Assembly: GCA_964499365.1 (NCBI GenBank)
Contig: CAZCKU010000014.1
Location: 50,156-114,155, forward strand
Direction: 5' to 3'
Length of the DNA: 64,000 nt
From: PALSA-1316 sp964499365
Lineage (GTDB): Bacteria; Nitrospirota; Thermodesulfovibrionia; Thermodesulfovibrionales; UBA6898
Part shown: one piece after another, positions 16,529 through 25,991 of the stretch
How positions within the stretch are numbered: position 1 is the first letter of the stretch
How the letters are laid out: the number at the start of each line of letters is the position of its first letter
Made by a program: the position numbers and the translations under genes
The notes under the pieces: model-generated
What the model saw: only the letters and a program-made list of their open reading frames with translations
Database searches by the model: none
Told to the model about the DNA's origin: nothing

Positions 16529-17628
16529 TGCAGAACTTCTGGAAGGGAAAAAAAGTGCTGATTACGGGGCACACCGGCTTTAAAGGAAGCTGGCTTGCAC
16601 TCTGGCTGCAGCATCTGGGTGCGGAGGTGATCGGGTATGCACTGCCTCCTGCGACAACCCCCTGTCTGTTTGAAGCCGTGAAGATCGCCCCGGACATAAC
16701 ATCCTGCCTCGGTGATATCAGGGACCTGCAGCAACTCGAACAGACCGTGAACACACACCGGCCTGAAATTATTCTTCACCTGGCAGCCCAGGCGCTGGTC
16801 CGGTATTCCTATGCTCATCCCCTGGAGACATACACCGTCAATGTCATCGGGACAGCAAATATCCTTGAAGCGGCCAGAAGGACCGGAGCTGCGAGAGTCG
16901 TCATCATTGTCACGAGCGATAAATGCTATGAAAACAGGGAATGGGTCTGGGGCTACCGGGAATCCGATCCTCTAGGCGGCCATGATCCCTATTCGAGCAG
17001 CAAGGGATGCGCTGAAATTATTACGGCTGCCTATCAGAAATCCTATTTCGATGCCGCTCGTTACGAACAACACGGATCAGCGGTGGCCAGTGTTCGCGCC
17101 GGGAACGTGATCGGCGGGGGTGACTGGTCAGAAGACAGGATCGTCCCTGATATCATGCGGGCGTTTATGGCCGGTAGTTCAGTCACGCTCCGTAATCCGC
17201 GTGCTGTCCGGCCTTGGCAGTTTGTCCTGGAGCCTCTCTATGGATATCTCCTCCTTGCCGAACGGCTCTGGTACGAAGGTCCGAAGTTCTCTGGCGCGTG
17301 GAATTTTGGACCTGACCAGGAACATGCCCGTCCGGTCTCATGGCTGGTTGAGCGGCTGCAGGAGTTGTGGGAGATGAAGGGCCCGTGGGAACTGGATAGA
17401 AAACAGCATCCTCAGGAGACCAGGTATCTGAAGCTCGACAGCTCGAAGGCCGGCGCGCTGCTCGGGTGGTCGACAAAACTGGACCTTCCGGAGACTCTTC
17501 ATCTCACGTCGGACTGGTACCGGGCATACCAGCAGGGCAGGGACATGAGGGAGTTCTCCGTGGCACAGATCGATACATTCTCAAAAGACCTTCGGGTCAG
17601 GGTGGAAGATGCACTCCCCTGCATGTAG
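16528..17628 (+). CDS. rfbG: CDP-glucose 4,6-dehydratase
   Basis: This 366-residue extended SDR enzyme has the NAD motif GHTGFKGSWL and the catalytic YSSSK in DPYSSSKGCAE. It converts CDP-glucose to CDP-4-keto-6-deoxyglucose. I chose ATG 16528, which overlaps the rfbF stop, because the conserved N-terminus (FWKGKKVLITG) begins there; an in-frame ATG at 16492 would extend it into rfbF. The product feeds the C-methyltransferase, epimerase and reductase that follow. The 3' end overlaps the methyltransferase gene by 20 bases. Confidence 0.93.
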   Translation: MQNFWKGKKVLITGHTGFKGSWLALWLQHLGAEVIGYALPPATTPCLFEAVKIAPDITSCLGDIRDLQQLEQTVNTHRPEIILHLAAQALVRYSYAHPLETYTVNVIGTANILEAARRTGAARVVIIVTSDKCYENREWVWGYRESDPLGGHDPYSSSKGCAEIITAAYQKSYFDAARYEQHGSAVASVRAGNVIGGGDWSEDRIVPDIMRAFMAGSSVTLRNPRAVRPWQFVLEPLYGYLLLAERLWYEGPKFSGAWNFGPDQEHARPVSWLVERLQELWEMKGPWELDRKQHPQETRYLKLDSSKAGALLGWSTKLDLPETLHLTSDWYRAYQQGRDMREFSVAQIDTFSKDLRVRVEDALPCM

Positions 17629-18844
17629 GTTCTGCGGGAACAGTCTGACGACGACCTTTGTCGATCTCGGGGGCTCTCCGCTGTCGAATTCGTATCTTTG
17701 CGCAGAAGGCCTCAGACTGATGGAGCCTTTTTATCCCCTGCATCTCTATGTCTGTGATACGTGTTTTCTGGTGCAGCTGCCCGAGACGCTTTCACCGAAG
17801 CATATTTTCAGCGACTATGCATATTTTTCATCATATTCGGCTTCGTGGCTGAAGCACGCGCAGGATTACCGTGACCGTATGATCGGACGCTTCGGGTTTG
17901 ACCGGTCGAGTCAGGTCATCGAACTCGCGAGCAACGACGGTTACCTGCTCCAATACTTCAGGGAGAAGGCCATCCCGGTTCTGGGTATTGAACCTGCAGA
18001 GAACGTGGCGAAGGTGGCCATGGGTGCGGGCATTCCGACTCTGGTCAAATTCTTTGGCACGAATACAGCAAGAGAGCTGACTGCTGAGGGGACCGTGGCA
18101 GACCTCCTGATCGGCAATAACGTATTGGCGCATGTGCCTGACATCAATGATTTTGTCGCCGGCATGAAGATCGTCCTCAAACCACATGGCATTATCACGA
18201 TGGAATTTCCGCATCTGGAACGCCTGATGGAGGAAACGCAGTTTGATACGATCTATCACGAGCACTTTTCCTATTTCTCCTTCATTACCGTCGAAAAGAT
18301 ATTCTCGGGCCACGGACTGACCATCTTTGACGTCGAGGAACTGCCGACGCACGGGGGGTCCCTTCGCATCTATGCCCGTCATACTGAGGATTCCTCCCAG
18401 CCGGTTGTGGGCAGGGTTGCTGATCTGTTAAGCCGGGAGCAGGCCGGTGGCTTTACGGAAACCGGGCACTACCTCTCCTTCGCCGAAAGGGTCAAAGAGA
18501 CAAAGAGGAACGTACTGTCGTTCCTGATCGATGCAAAGCAGCAGGGGAAATCGATTGTGGGCTATGGAGCCCCGGCAAAAGGGAACACCCTGCTGAACTA
18601 TTGCGGCATACGCTCCGATTTCATCGACTATACCGTGGACCGGAGCCCCCACAAGCAGGGTCTCTATCTGCCGGGTGTCCATATCCCCATTTATGCGCCG
18701 GAACGCATCAGTGAGACCAGGCCGGATTACGTAGTGATCCTTCCCTGGAACCTGAGGGATGAGATCATGGAGCAGATGTCTCATATTCGGTCATGGGGGG
18801 GGCAATTTGTGGTGTTCGTACCGGAAGTGAAGGTGTATTCGTGA
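17609..18844 (+). CDS. NDP-sugar C-methyltransferase (TylC3/NovU type)
   Basis: This 411-residue protein has an N-terminal zinc-binding part (CRFCGNSL and later paired Cys). The SAM-binding domain follows (VIELASNDGYLL), and then a C-terminal domain with GYGAPAKGNTLLNY, the layout of sugar C-methyltransferases such as TylC3 and NovU. It is predicted to add a methyl branch to the CDP-4-keto-6-deoxysugar made by the preceding genes. The start overlaps the rfbG 3' end, and its stop overlaps the GTG of the epimerase gene. Confidence 0.88.
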   Translation: MHSPACRFCGNSLTTTFVDLGGSPLSNSYLCAEGLRLMEPFYPLHLYVCDTCFLVQLPETLSPKHIFSDYAYFSSYSASWLKHAQDYRDRMIGRFGFDRSSQVIELASNDGYLLQYFREKAIPVLGIEPAENVAKVAMGAGIPTLVKFFGTNTARELTAEGTVADLLIGNNVLAHVPDINDFVAGMKIVLKPHGIITMEFPHLERLMEETQFDTIYHEHFSYFSFITVEKIFSGHGLTIFDVEELPTHGGSLRIYARHTEDSSQPVVGRVADLLSREQAGGFTETGHYLSFAERVKETKRNVLSFLIDAKQQGKSIVGYGAPAKGNTLLNYCGIRSDFIDYTVDRSPHKQGLYLPGVHIPIYAPERISETRPDYVVILPWNLRDEIMEQMSHIRSWGGQFVVFVPEVKVYS

Positions 18845-19386
18845 TATTCAGGGAAACAAGGCTGAAGGGGGCCTACCGGATAGACCTGGAAAGGTTTGAG
18901 GATGACAGGGGCTTTTTTGCCCGGACGTTCTGTCAGCGCGAGTTTGCGCAGATGGGTCTGAAGCCGGGATTCGTTCAGTGCAATACATCGGTCAGCCTGA
19001 AAAAGGGTGTCCTGCGGGGTATGCACTATCAGAAGAGACCGCATGAAGAGGCAAAACTGGTCAGATGCACCAGGGGCGCGATCTGGGACGTCATCATCGA
19101 CCTCAGGGAAGGCTCGGAAACCTTCACCCAGTGGGTCTCTGCGGAACTGACGCAGGAAAACGGCAGAATGCTCTATATTCCCGAAGGTTTTGCCCACGGG
19201 TTCCAGACCCTGAGCGATGATACCGAAGTTCTCTATCAGATGTCTGAATTTCATGTGCCCGATTGTGCCCGGGGTGTCAGATGGGATGATCCGGCCTTCG
19301 GGATCCTCTGGCCGGAAAAGGTTACCCTTATCTCCGAAAAAGACCGCAGCTATCCGGATTTCGGGCCGGATTTCGGGCGCAGATGA
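18841..19386 (+). CDS. dTDP-4-dehydrorhamnose 3,5-epimerase family protein (RmlC-like)
   Basis: This 181-residue cupin epimerase has the RmlC hallmarks DDRGFFARTF, GVLRGMHYQ (catalytic His) and YIPEGFAHGF. In this CDP-sugar context it probably epimerises C3 and/or C5 of the CDP-4-keto sugar, not a dTDP sugar. The start is GTG 18841, overlapping the preceding stop as GTGA, with GAAGGTG upstream. Its own stop overlaps the next ATG. No other rhamnose pathway genes are present, which supports the CDP assignment. Confidence 0.88.
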   Translation: MIFRETRLKGAYRIDLERFEDDRGFFARTFCQREFAQMGLKPGFVQCNTSVSLKKGVLRGMHYQKRPHEEAKLVRCTRGAIWDVIIDLREGSETFTQWVSAELTQENGRMLYIPEGFAHGFQTLSDDTEVLYQMSEFHVPDCARGVRWDDPAFGILWPEKVTLISEKDRSYPDFGPDFGRR

Positions 19387-20666
19387 AAGACATCGGCAGG
19401 GAAATGCATGCCTTGCTCTCGGTGCTTTATCCGATCACCCGGAGCATAACCGGAAACGGTGTCAGGGAGACTCTGTCGGTCCTCGGGCAGCATATTCCTC
19501 TGTCGGTCCGCGAGGTCCCCTCAGGGACAAAGGTCTTCGACTGGACTGTGCCGAACGAGTGGAATATCAGGGATGCCTTTGTAAAGAATTCGGCCGGTGA
19601 AAAGATCATCGATATCATGAAAAACAACCTCCATGTCCTGAGTTACAGCTCACCGGTTTCGAAGAGGGTATCCCTCTCCGGGCTGAGGGAGCATCTGTTT
19701 ACTGATCCCGCACATCCGGACTGGATCCCGTACAGGACATCGTACTATTCGGAAAACTGGGGTTTCTGTATCAGCCATAACCAATATGCCGAACTCCGGG
19801 AAGACGAATATGAAGTCGTCATTGATTCCACACTTGAGAGTGGACATCTGACGTACGGAGAGTATTTCATCCAGGGGATTACCCCTCAGGAGATATTGAT
19901 ATCAACGCATATCTGTCACCCCTCTTTGTGCAATGACAATCTTTCCGGGATCGCCCTGGCTGTTTATCTTGCCAAAGAGGTTGCAAGACTTCCCCGCAGA
20001 TATTCGTATCGCTTTCTCTTCATTCCGGGGACGATAGGCTCTATTGCGTGGCTCTCTTTGAATGAAGAGAAGCTGCCCGGGATAAAGCACGGCCTCGTGG
20101 CCGCATGTGTCGGTGACGGCGGACAATTCACGTACAAGAAGAGCCGCCGGGGTGACGCAGAGATCGACAGGGCCGTGACCCATGTGCTGAAGACGTCGGG
20201 ACAGGCTTATGAAATTCAGGAGTTTGTCCCCTTTGGCTACGACGAGCGGCAGTACTGTTCGCCGGGGATCGATCTTCAGGTCGGCTGTCTCATGCGGACG
20301 CCCCACGGCCGTTATCCTGAATATCACACTTCGGCTGACAACCTCGATTTTGTGCGGCCGGAATTTCTCGACAAGTCCCTGATGCAGTATCTCGCGGTGT
20401 TCGATCTTCTTGAGAACAACAGAAGGTACCGCAATACGAATCCGAAATGCGAACCTCAGCTCGGCAGAAGGGGACTGTACAACACGATCGGTGGTCAGTC
20501 TGATTCGCGGGAGAGGGAACTGGCCATGCTCTGGGTCCTGAACCTCTCCGACGGGAGCAATACACTGCTTGATATAGCCGAACGGTCGGGAATAGATTTC
20601 TCCATGCTGAAGGATGCAGCCGACATCCTCGCGAAATACGATCTGTTGACCGAGGCGCTGCAATGA
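19383..20666 (+). CDS. DUF4910/DUF2172 aminopeptidase-like protein with winged helix
   Basis: This 427-residue protein has an M28-peptidase-like core. The putative zinc ligands are in STHICHPSLCNDN, and the final 60-70 residues look like a winged helix (ERELAMLWVLNLSDG). Genes of this family recur in deoxysugar and glycan clusters, but the reaction is not established. Position between the epimerase and reductase genes suggests work on the sugar intermediate or assembly rather than peptide degradation. The start overlaps the epimerase stop (ATGA). Confidence 0.8.
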   Translation: MKDIGREMHALLSVLYPITRSITGNGVRETLSVLGQHIPLSVREVPSGTKVFDWTVPNEWNIRDAFVKNSAGEKIIDIMKNNLHVLSYSSPVSKRVSLSGLREHLFTDPAHPDWIPYRTSYYSENWGFCISHNQYAELREDEYEVVIDSTLESGHLTYGEYFIQGITPQEILISTHICHPSLCNDNLSGIALAVYLAKEVARLPRRYSYRFLFIPGTIGSIAWLSLNEEKLPGIKHGLVAACVGDGGQFTYKKSRRGDAEIDRAVTHVLKTSGQAYEIQEFVPFGYDERQYCSPGIDLQVGCLMRTPHGRYPEYHTSADNLDFVRPEFLDKSLMQYLAVFDLLENNRRYRNTNPKCEPQLGRRGLYNTIGGQSDSRERELAMLWVLNLSDGSNTLLDIAERSGIDFSMLKDAADILAKYDLLTEALQ

Positions 20667-20697
20667 GAGGGTACTACCGCCGCCACGGGAGAGGCCG

Positions 20698-21654
20698 ATG
20701 ACCGCCTCGCTGATTCTGTCAGGCCGGAGAGTTCTCGTTACCGGCGCGAGCGGTTTTATCGGGGCCCATTTGTGCCGCCGCCTTCTGAAAGAGAACGCAG
20801 AGGTGCATGCCGTCTCCAGGAATATGCTGAGCAGCGCTGATGCCCGCTTGCAGTGGCATCAGGGGGACCTTTCGGACGTCAGGGTTGTCAGGAGAATCCT
20901 GACAGCAGTCAGACCCGACATCATCTATCATCTGGCCAGCCACGTGGCCGGGGCCCGGGACCTGGATCTGGTCATCAGTATGATGAACAACAATCTCTGC
21001 GCTGCCGTGAATATCATGACGGTCGCAACGGAAATCGGCTGCCGGCGAATTATCCTGGCCGGCTCCCTTGAAGAAGCCGACAGCCAGGAAAGCCAGAACG
21101 TTCCAAGTTCGCCTTATGCGGCAGCCAAATGGGCATGCAGCGGGTATGCGAGGATGCTCTACGCCCTGTATAAGACTCCGGTGGTGGTCGCGCGGCTCTT
21201 CATGGTGTATGGACCTGGCCAGAGGGACCTCGGCAAGCTTGTGCCGTATGTCTCCCTGTCACTGCTTCGGGGGGAGTCTCCGAAACTGACAAACGGACAG
21301 AGGCAGGTGGACTGGATATATGTTGACGATGTCGTCGACGGGCTGGTCGCCATGGCAGATTCTTCGGGTATCGACGGCAGGACCATAGACCTTGGGTCCG
21401 GGGTCCTTGTCACGATTCGGGAGGTGGTGGATGAGATGGTCCAGCTGTTGAATTCACGAATTCAGCCTCTGTACGGTGCCCTGCAGGACAGGCCGATGGA
21501 GCAGGTGCGTATGGCCGATACGGCGGGGACTTTTGATGCCATCTACTGGAGGCCTCGGACAACTCTTGAGATCGGCCTGACACAGACCATTGACTGGTAT
21601 AGAAGGAGCCTTGATGAAGCAACACGCAATGAGCAGCAGGCATGTCCGAAATAA
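20698..21654 (+). CDS. NAD-dependent epimerase/dehydratase, probable CDP-4-ketosugar reductase
   Basis: This 318-residue extended SDR has the cofactor motif VTGASGFIGAHLC and the catalytic YAAAK in SPYAAAKWA. It closes the CDP-sugar gene set, so reduction of the 4-keto group of the C-methylated sugar is the likely job; this is inferred from position. ATG 20698 follows GAGAGGCCG. Next comes the ABC exporter. Confidence 0.8.
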   Translation: MTASLILSGRRVLVTGASGFIGAHLCRRLLKENAEVHAVSRNMLSSADARLQWHQGDLSDVRVVRRILTAVRPDIIYHLASHVAGARDLDLVISMMNNNLCAAVNIMTVATEIGCRRIILAGSLEEADSQESQNVPSSPYAAAKWACSGYARMLYALYKTPVVVARLFMVYGPGQRDLGKLVPYVSLSLLRGESPKLTNGQRQVDWIYVDDVVDGLVAMADSSGIDGRTIDLGSGVLVTIREVVDEMVQLLNSRIQPLYGALQDRPMEQVRMADTAGTFDAIYWRPRTTLEIGLTQTIDWYRRSLDEATRNEQQACPK

Positions 21655-21687
21655 CAGCCGTCGGGATGAGAGAGGGGAAATGTTGTT

Positions 21688-22548
21688 ATGGAACCTAGCG
21701 CCGTTCAGAGTATAGAATCCTCAACCGATGCCCTGCTCATCAGGATCCAGCCGTCCCGCGGCCGGATTTCCCTGAATCTGAAGGGACTCTGGGAATACCG
21801 TGAGCTGATCTATTTCCTCATCTGGCGGGATATCAAGGTCCGCTACAAACAGACCGTGCTGGGCGCGGCCTGGGCGATTATTCAGCCGTTTTTCACGATG
21901 GTCGTCTTCAGCGTCTTTTTCGGGCGCCTCGCCAAGATGCCCTCAGACGGGATACCGTATCCGATCTTCAGCTTTGCCGCCCTCGTACCGTGGACTTTTT
22001 TTGCGAACGGGCTGGGGAAGGCGTCGACCAGTATCGTCGGCAGTTCGAACCTGATCAGCAAGGTCTATTTCCCGCGGCTCTGCATTCCGATCGCCTCTAT
22101 CCTGTCCGGCATACTCGATTTTGCCCTCGCCCTGACGGTCCTCATCGGAATGATGCATCATTACAATATCACCCCCACGGCGAATATTGTCTGGCTGCCG
22201 CTGCTGCTGGCCCTGGCCCTGACGACCTCGCTGGGTGTGTCCCTGTGGCTGTCCGCCCTGAATGTCCAGTTCAGGGATGTGCAGCATATTATTCCGTTCA
22301 TTGTCCAGTTCTGGCTTTTCGCAACCCCGGTAGCCTACCCCAGCAGTCTGCTTTCAGAACCCTGGAGGACCCTCTATGGCATCAACCCGATGGTCGGTGT
22401 TGTCGAAGGCTTCCGCTGGGCGCTCCTGGGCGTCAACACGGCGCCGGGCCCGGTCATCATGGTCTCGTCGCTCATCGCGGTCCTGCTGCTGATTACCGGT
22501 GCGCGCCATTTCCGGCGGATGGAAAAAACCTTTGCGGACATAGTCTAG
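21688..22548 (+). CDS. wzm: Polysaccharide ABC exporter permease (Wzm/KpsM type)
   Basis: This 286-residue ABC-2 permease has about six membrane helices starting near residue 65. The hallmark REL..FLIWRDIKVRYKQT precedes the first helix, and GAAWAIIQPF follows. It forms the channel that moves undecaprenyl-linked glycan across the inner membrane with the ATPase encoded next. Presence of Wzm/Wzt indicates ABC-dependent export of at least one polymer. GAGGGGAAATG upstream is the ribosome region. Confidence 0.93.
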   Translation: MEPSAVQSIESSTDALLIRIQPSRGRISLNLKGLWEYRELIYFLIWRDIKVRYKQTVLGAAWAIIQPFFTMVVFSVFFGRLAKMPSDGIPYPIFSFAALVPWTFFANGLGKASTSIVGSSNLISKVYFPRLCIPIASILSGILDFALALTVLIGMMHHYNITPTANIVWLPLLLALALTTSLGVSLWLSALNVQFRDVQHIIPFIVQFWLFATPVAYPSSLLSEPWRTLYGINPMVGVVEGFRWALLGVNTAPGPVIMVSSLIAVLLLITGARHFRRMEKTFADIV

Positions 22549-22556
22549 GTGATCAT

Positions 22557-23894
22557 ATGACCGACAACGCGATACTCGTCGACGGGATCAGCAAGCTCTA
22601 CCGGATCGGCAGAAAAAAAAGGTCCTATCAGACGCTGCGGGACACCATAGCCGATACCGTCAGCGAGCCATTCAGACGCGCCGGGCGCATGCTGCGCGGA
22701 CAGTCGGCGGCAGCCATACAGTCTGACGAGAACATCTGGGCTCTGAAGGACGTATCCTTCGAAATCAGGAAGGGCGAGGTCGTCGGGTTCATCGGGAGCA
22801 ACGGGGCCGGCAAGAGCACCCTGCTGAAGGTCCTCTCCCGGATCACCGAGCCGACCGAGGGTTTTGCCGAGATTCGCGGCCGCGTCGGGTCCCTGCTGGA
22901 GGTCGGTACCGGTTTTCATCCAGAACTGACGGGAAGGGAAAACGTCTACCTCAACGGCGCAATCCTGGGAATGAAGCGGGCGGAGATCAACAGAAAATTC
23001 GACGAAATTGTGGCCTTCTCCGAAGTTGAGAAATTTATCGACACCCCGGTCAAGCACTACTCAAGCGGCATGTATCTGCGGCTGGCCTTTGCCGTGGCGG
23101 CGCATCTCGAGCCGGAGATCCTGATCGTCGACGAGGTCCTGGCGGTCGGGGACGCCAGTTTTCAGAAGAAGTGCCAGGAAAAGATGCGGGACGTTGCGAA
23201 AGAGGGCAGGACGGTACTGTTTGTTTCCCATAATATGTACGCCATAAAGCGGCTCTGTGAGAGGGCGATCATGCTGACCGGGGGCCGTGTCATGAAGGAT
23301 GGGCCGGCCCAGCACGTTGTCAGCGCCTACCTGAATGCCGGCCGAGATACAACTGCGCAGCGCGTGTGGCCGGATATCTCCAAGGCTCCCGGGAACGAAG
23401 TGGTCAGGCTGTTATCGGTGAAGGTGAAGACGGAAGACGATCTTGTGACAGAGGTCGTTGATATACGGAAACCGGTCGGCATCGAAATGGAATATGAGGT
23501 GCTCCGGCCGGGGTATGTCCTTGTCCCCTATTATCACTTCATCAATGACGAGGGCGTGTTCTGTTTTGAGGTGCTCGATAACGAAGCCGGATGGCGGCAG
23601 CGCCCCCGGCCTGAAGGCCGTTACGCCACCACTGCCTGGATCCCGGGCAATCTGCTGTCGGAAGGCAAGCTCATCGTGTATGCGGCCATTATTACCATAG
23701 AACCGCGGATATTGCATGTCAACGAGACCGACGTCGTCGCCTTTGATGTGGTGGACAGCTGTGAAGGTGATTCCGCGCGGGGAGATTATATGGGAGTCAT
23801 GACGTCGGCAGTGAGACCGCTCCTTCACTGGAGTACACAGAGCAGGCAGAACGGGCGTCAGCCCCATACTCAGAACTATGACTGCCGCGTCTGA
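22557..23894 (+). CDS. wzt: Polysaccharide ABC exporter ATPase with Wzt C-terminal domain
   Basis: This 445-residue ATPase has Walker A GSNGAGKST, signature YSSGMYLRLAFA and Walker B EILIVDEVLAVGD. After residue about 265 comes a beta-rich Wzt_C-like domain, which in family members binds the modified end of the O-chain and sets export specificity. The start is ATG 22557, eight bases after the permease stop, with AGGTGATC upstream. A longer in-frame reading to 21990 lies within the permease gene and is not real. Confidence 0.93.
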   Translation: MTDNAILVDGISKLYRIGRKKRSYQTLRDTIADTVSEPFRRAGRMLRGQSAAAIQSDENIWALKDVSFEIRKGEVVGFIGSNGAGKSTLLKVLSRITEPTEGFAEIRGRVGSLLEVGTGFHPELTGRENVYLNGAILGMKRAEINRKFDEIVAFSEVEKFIDTPVKHYSSGMYLRLAFAVAAHLEPEILIVDEVLAVGDASFQKKCQEKMRDVAKEGRTVLFVSHNMYAIKRLCERAIMLTGGRVMKDGPAQHVVSAYLNAGRDTTAQRVWPDISKAPGNEVVRLLSVKVKTEDDLVTEVVDIRKPVGIEMEYEVLRPGYVLVPYYHFINDEGVFCFEVLDNEAGWRQRPRPEGRYATTAWIPGNLLSEGKLIVYAAIITIEPRILHVNETDVVAFDVVDSCEGDSARGDYMGVMTSAVRPLLHWSTQSRQNGRQPHTQNYDCRV

Positions 23895-23906
23895 GTGATA
23901 CAGCAC

Positions 23907-24743
23907 ATGAACGCGATATTCGATAAATCCATATTGGTTGCAGCACATCCGGACGACGAGGTGCTCTGGAGCAGTTCAATTCTAACCAGCGTCGATGAGA
24001 TCGTGCTCTGTTTCCTTGGAATTGAGTCCGAGCCGGAGACGCAGCAGGGCAGACAAAGCAGTCTCGGGGCCTATCCGCTCAGGAACGTCAGCTGCCTGGG
24101 GCTGGACGAGGCCGGGACCTTTTATGGCGTAGACTGGAATGATCCTGTCCTGACCCCCTACGGCATAAAGATAACGGACAGGAAATATCCTGACAAGGCA
24201 TACCGGGAAAATTACCACCGGTTGAAAGATCAGTTGCGGCACAGGCTCTCCGGTTACTCGAATGTCTTTACGCATAACCCCTGGGGCGAATACGGCAATG
24301 ACGAACATATTCAGGTTTACCGGGCAGTCAGGGATCTGCAGGGATCAATGGGGTTTAAGATCTGGTATTCAAACTATGCCAGCAACAAATCATTCAGACT
24401 GATGGTGGACTACCTGAATACCTCCGAACTTGAATATGTAATCATGCAGACGAATAGAGAACTGGCGCATACCGTGAAAAGCCTGTATACCGCCCATCAC
24501 TGCTGGACCTGGTACGATGACTGGCAATGGCAGGCTGAGGAGGCCTTCATCAGTGATACGGGTGAAAGCCATAGGGCGGTGCGGTCCCGCTGTGCCGTTC
24601 CGATAAACATGATCAGGGTCTGGCTGCCGGCGGTACCGAAGACAGCAGGCCTGTTTCAGCGCGACCCGCTCAGCAGGATACGCAGCTGCAGTATGATGAG
24701 CAGAATCGCGGAGACTGTTTCCCTCAACCATAAAAACATCTGA
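23907..24743 (+). CDS. PIG-L family deacetylase
   Basis: This 278-residue LmbE/PIG-L protein has the zinc motif AAHPDDEV near the N-terminus and a second metal site in THNPWGEYGNDEH. Family members remove N-acetyl groups from GlcNAc-containing lipids and sugars with zinc. Here it probably trims a sugar acetyl group on a nucleotide sugar or lipid-linked glycan. ATG 23907 is preferred; GTG 23895 abuts the previous stop. No strong ribosome site is visible, suggesting translational coupling to wzt. Confidence 0.85.
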   Translation: MNAIFDKSILVAAHPDDEVLWSSSILTSVDEIVLCFLGIESEPETQQGRQSSLGAYPLRNVSCLGLDEAGTFYGVDWNDPVLTPYGIKITDRKYPDKAYRENYHRLKDQLRHRLSGYSNVFTHNPWGEYGNDEHIQVYRAVRDLQGSMGFKIWYSNYASNKSFRLMVDYLNTSELEYVIMQTNRELAHTVKSLYTAHHCWTWYDDWQWQAEEAFISDTGESHRAVRSRCAVPINMIRVWLPAVPKTAGLFQRDPLSRIRSCSMMSRIAETVSLNHKNI

Positions 24744-24763
24744 AAAAGGACAGGGACAATATC

Positions 24764-25984
24764 ATGAACATACCGCTATCCTCTCCCGACATAACACACA
24801 GTGAAATTCAGGTGCTGGTGGACGTCCTGAAATCGGCCCGTCTGAGCCTCGGCCCCCGGCTCCAGGAATTTGAGGAGAAGCTTGCTGCATACATCGGAGC
24901 AAAATATGCGGTGGCTGTCAACAGCGGTACCTCCGGTCTGCATCTGGCAATAAAGAGTCTGGGCATCGGCCACGAGGATGCGGTGATCACGACGCCGTTC
25001 AGTTTCATAGCCTCTGCCAACTGCATGCTGTATGAAAAGGCCCTTCCGGTATTTGTGGATATCGACCCGAAGACCTTTAATATCGATCCGGAGAAGGTCC
25101 GGGACTATCTGGCGGAGAACTGCAGCAGAGACCCGAAGACCGGGCTGCCGGTTGATAAGAGAACTGGCAGGTTTATCAGGGCCATACTTCCGGTCCATGT
25201 GTTCGGGCTGCCCTGTGCCATGAAAGACATTCTGGAAATCGCCGGTGAGTACAACCTGTATGTGATCGAGGACGCCTGCGAATCCATTGGGGCGGAATAC
25301 CACGGGAAGAAAGTGGGTATTATCGGGGATATCGGCGTGTTTGCCTTCTATCCCAACAAGCAGATAACGACCGGAGAGGGTGGCATGATCCTGACGAACA
25401 ACGAAAATATCGCACTCCTCTGCAAGAGCCTCCGCAATCAGGGTCGGGACAACTATGGCGGCTGGCTGGCGCACGAGCGGCTCGGGTATAACTACCGGAT
25501 GAGTGATATCAACTGCGCCCTGGGCAGCTCCCAGTTGGACAGAATCGGCGAGATTCTGGAGAAAAGGGAAAAGGTCGCCGCCCGATACAACAGGCAATTA
25601 AAGGATCTTGTCGCCATTCCGGGGACCTTCAGGGGTCTGAAGAGAAGCTGGTTTGTGTATGTGGTATGCCTGCCGGACAACTGCTCCATGGAAACAAGGG
25701 ATGCTGTCCTGGCTGAGCTGACGAAGAAGGGTATTGGCTGCAACAACTATTTCCCTCCGATTCATCTGCAGCCGTTTTATCGCAAGGAACTGCACTATCG
25801 CGAAGGCGACTTCAGCATCACCGAGAAAGTCTCCCGACGGACGATTGCGCTGCCCTTTCACAATAACCTGAAGAAAGATGAGATCCAATACGTTGCCGAC
25901 AGTCTGCGGGAGCTGCTGCAGGGCAGCGGCTCAAAGGTCAAGGGTCTGGATCTCGCAGCAGCGGTCGCACCAGGATGTATCTGA
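24764..25984 (+). CDS. DegT/DnrJ/EryC1 sugar aminotransferase
   Basis: This third PLP aminotransferase of the window has 406 residues. The PLP lysine is in YPNKQITTGEGG, with VIEDACESIGA and YNYRMSDIN conserved. Unlike the first two it is not next to a dehydratase, so its substrate is uncertain; a 3- or 4-amino-deoxy sugar is expected. The C-terminal 20 residues after the fold are poorly conserved in character. It lies between the PIG-L deacetylase and a glycosyltransferase gene. Confidence 0.85.
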   Translation: MNIPLSSPDITHSEIQVLVDVLKSARLSLGPRLQEFEEKLAAYIGAKYAVAVNSGTSGLHLAIKSLGIGHEDAVITTPFSFIASANCMLYEKALPVFVDIDPKTFNIDPEKVRDYLAENCSRDPKTGLPVDKRTGRFIRAILPVHVFGLPCAMKDILEIAGEYNLYVIEDACESIGAEYHGKKVGIIGDIGVFAFYPNKQITTGEGGMILTNNENIALLCKSLRNQGRDNYGGWLAHERLGYNYRMSDINCALGSSQLDRIGEILEKREKVAARYNRQLKDLVAIPGTFRGLKRSWFVYVVCLPDNCSMETRDAVLAELTKKGIGCNNYFPPIHLQPFYRKELHYREGDFSITEKVSRRTIALPFHNNLKKDEIQYVADSLRELLQGSGSKVKGLDLAAAVAPGCI

Positions 25985-25991
25985 ATACGGA

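Noticed and set aside
21990..22556. A 189-codon N-terminal extension of the Wzt ATPase
   Set aside because: It lies wholly within the permease gene in another frame and has no homology; ATG 22557 has a ribosome site and the conserved N-terminus.
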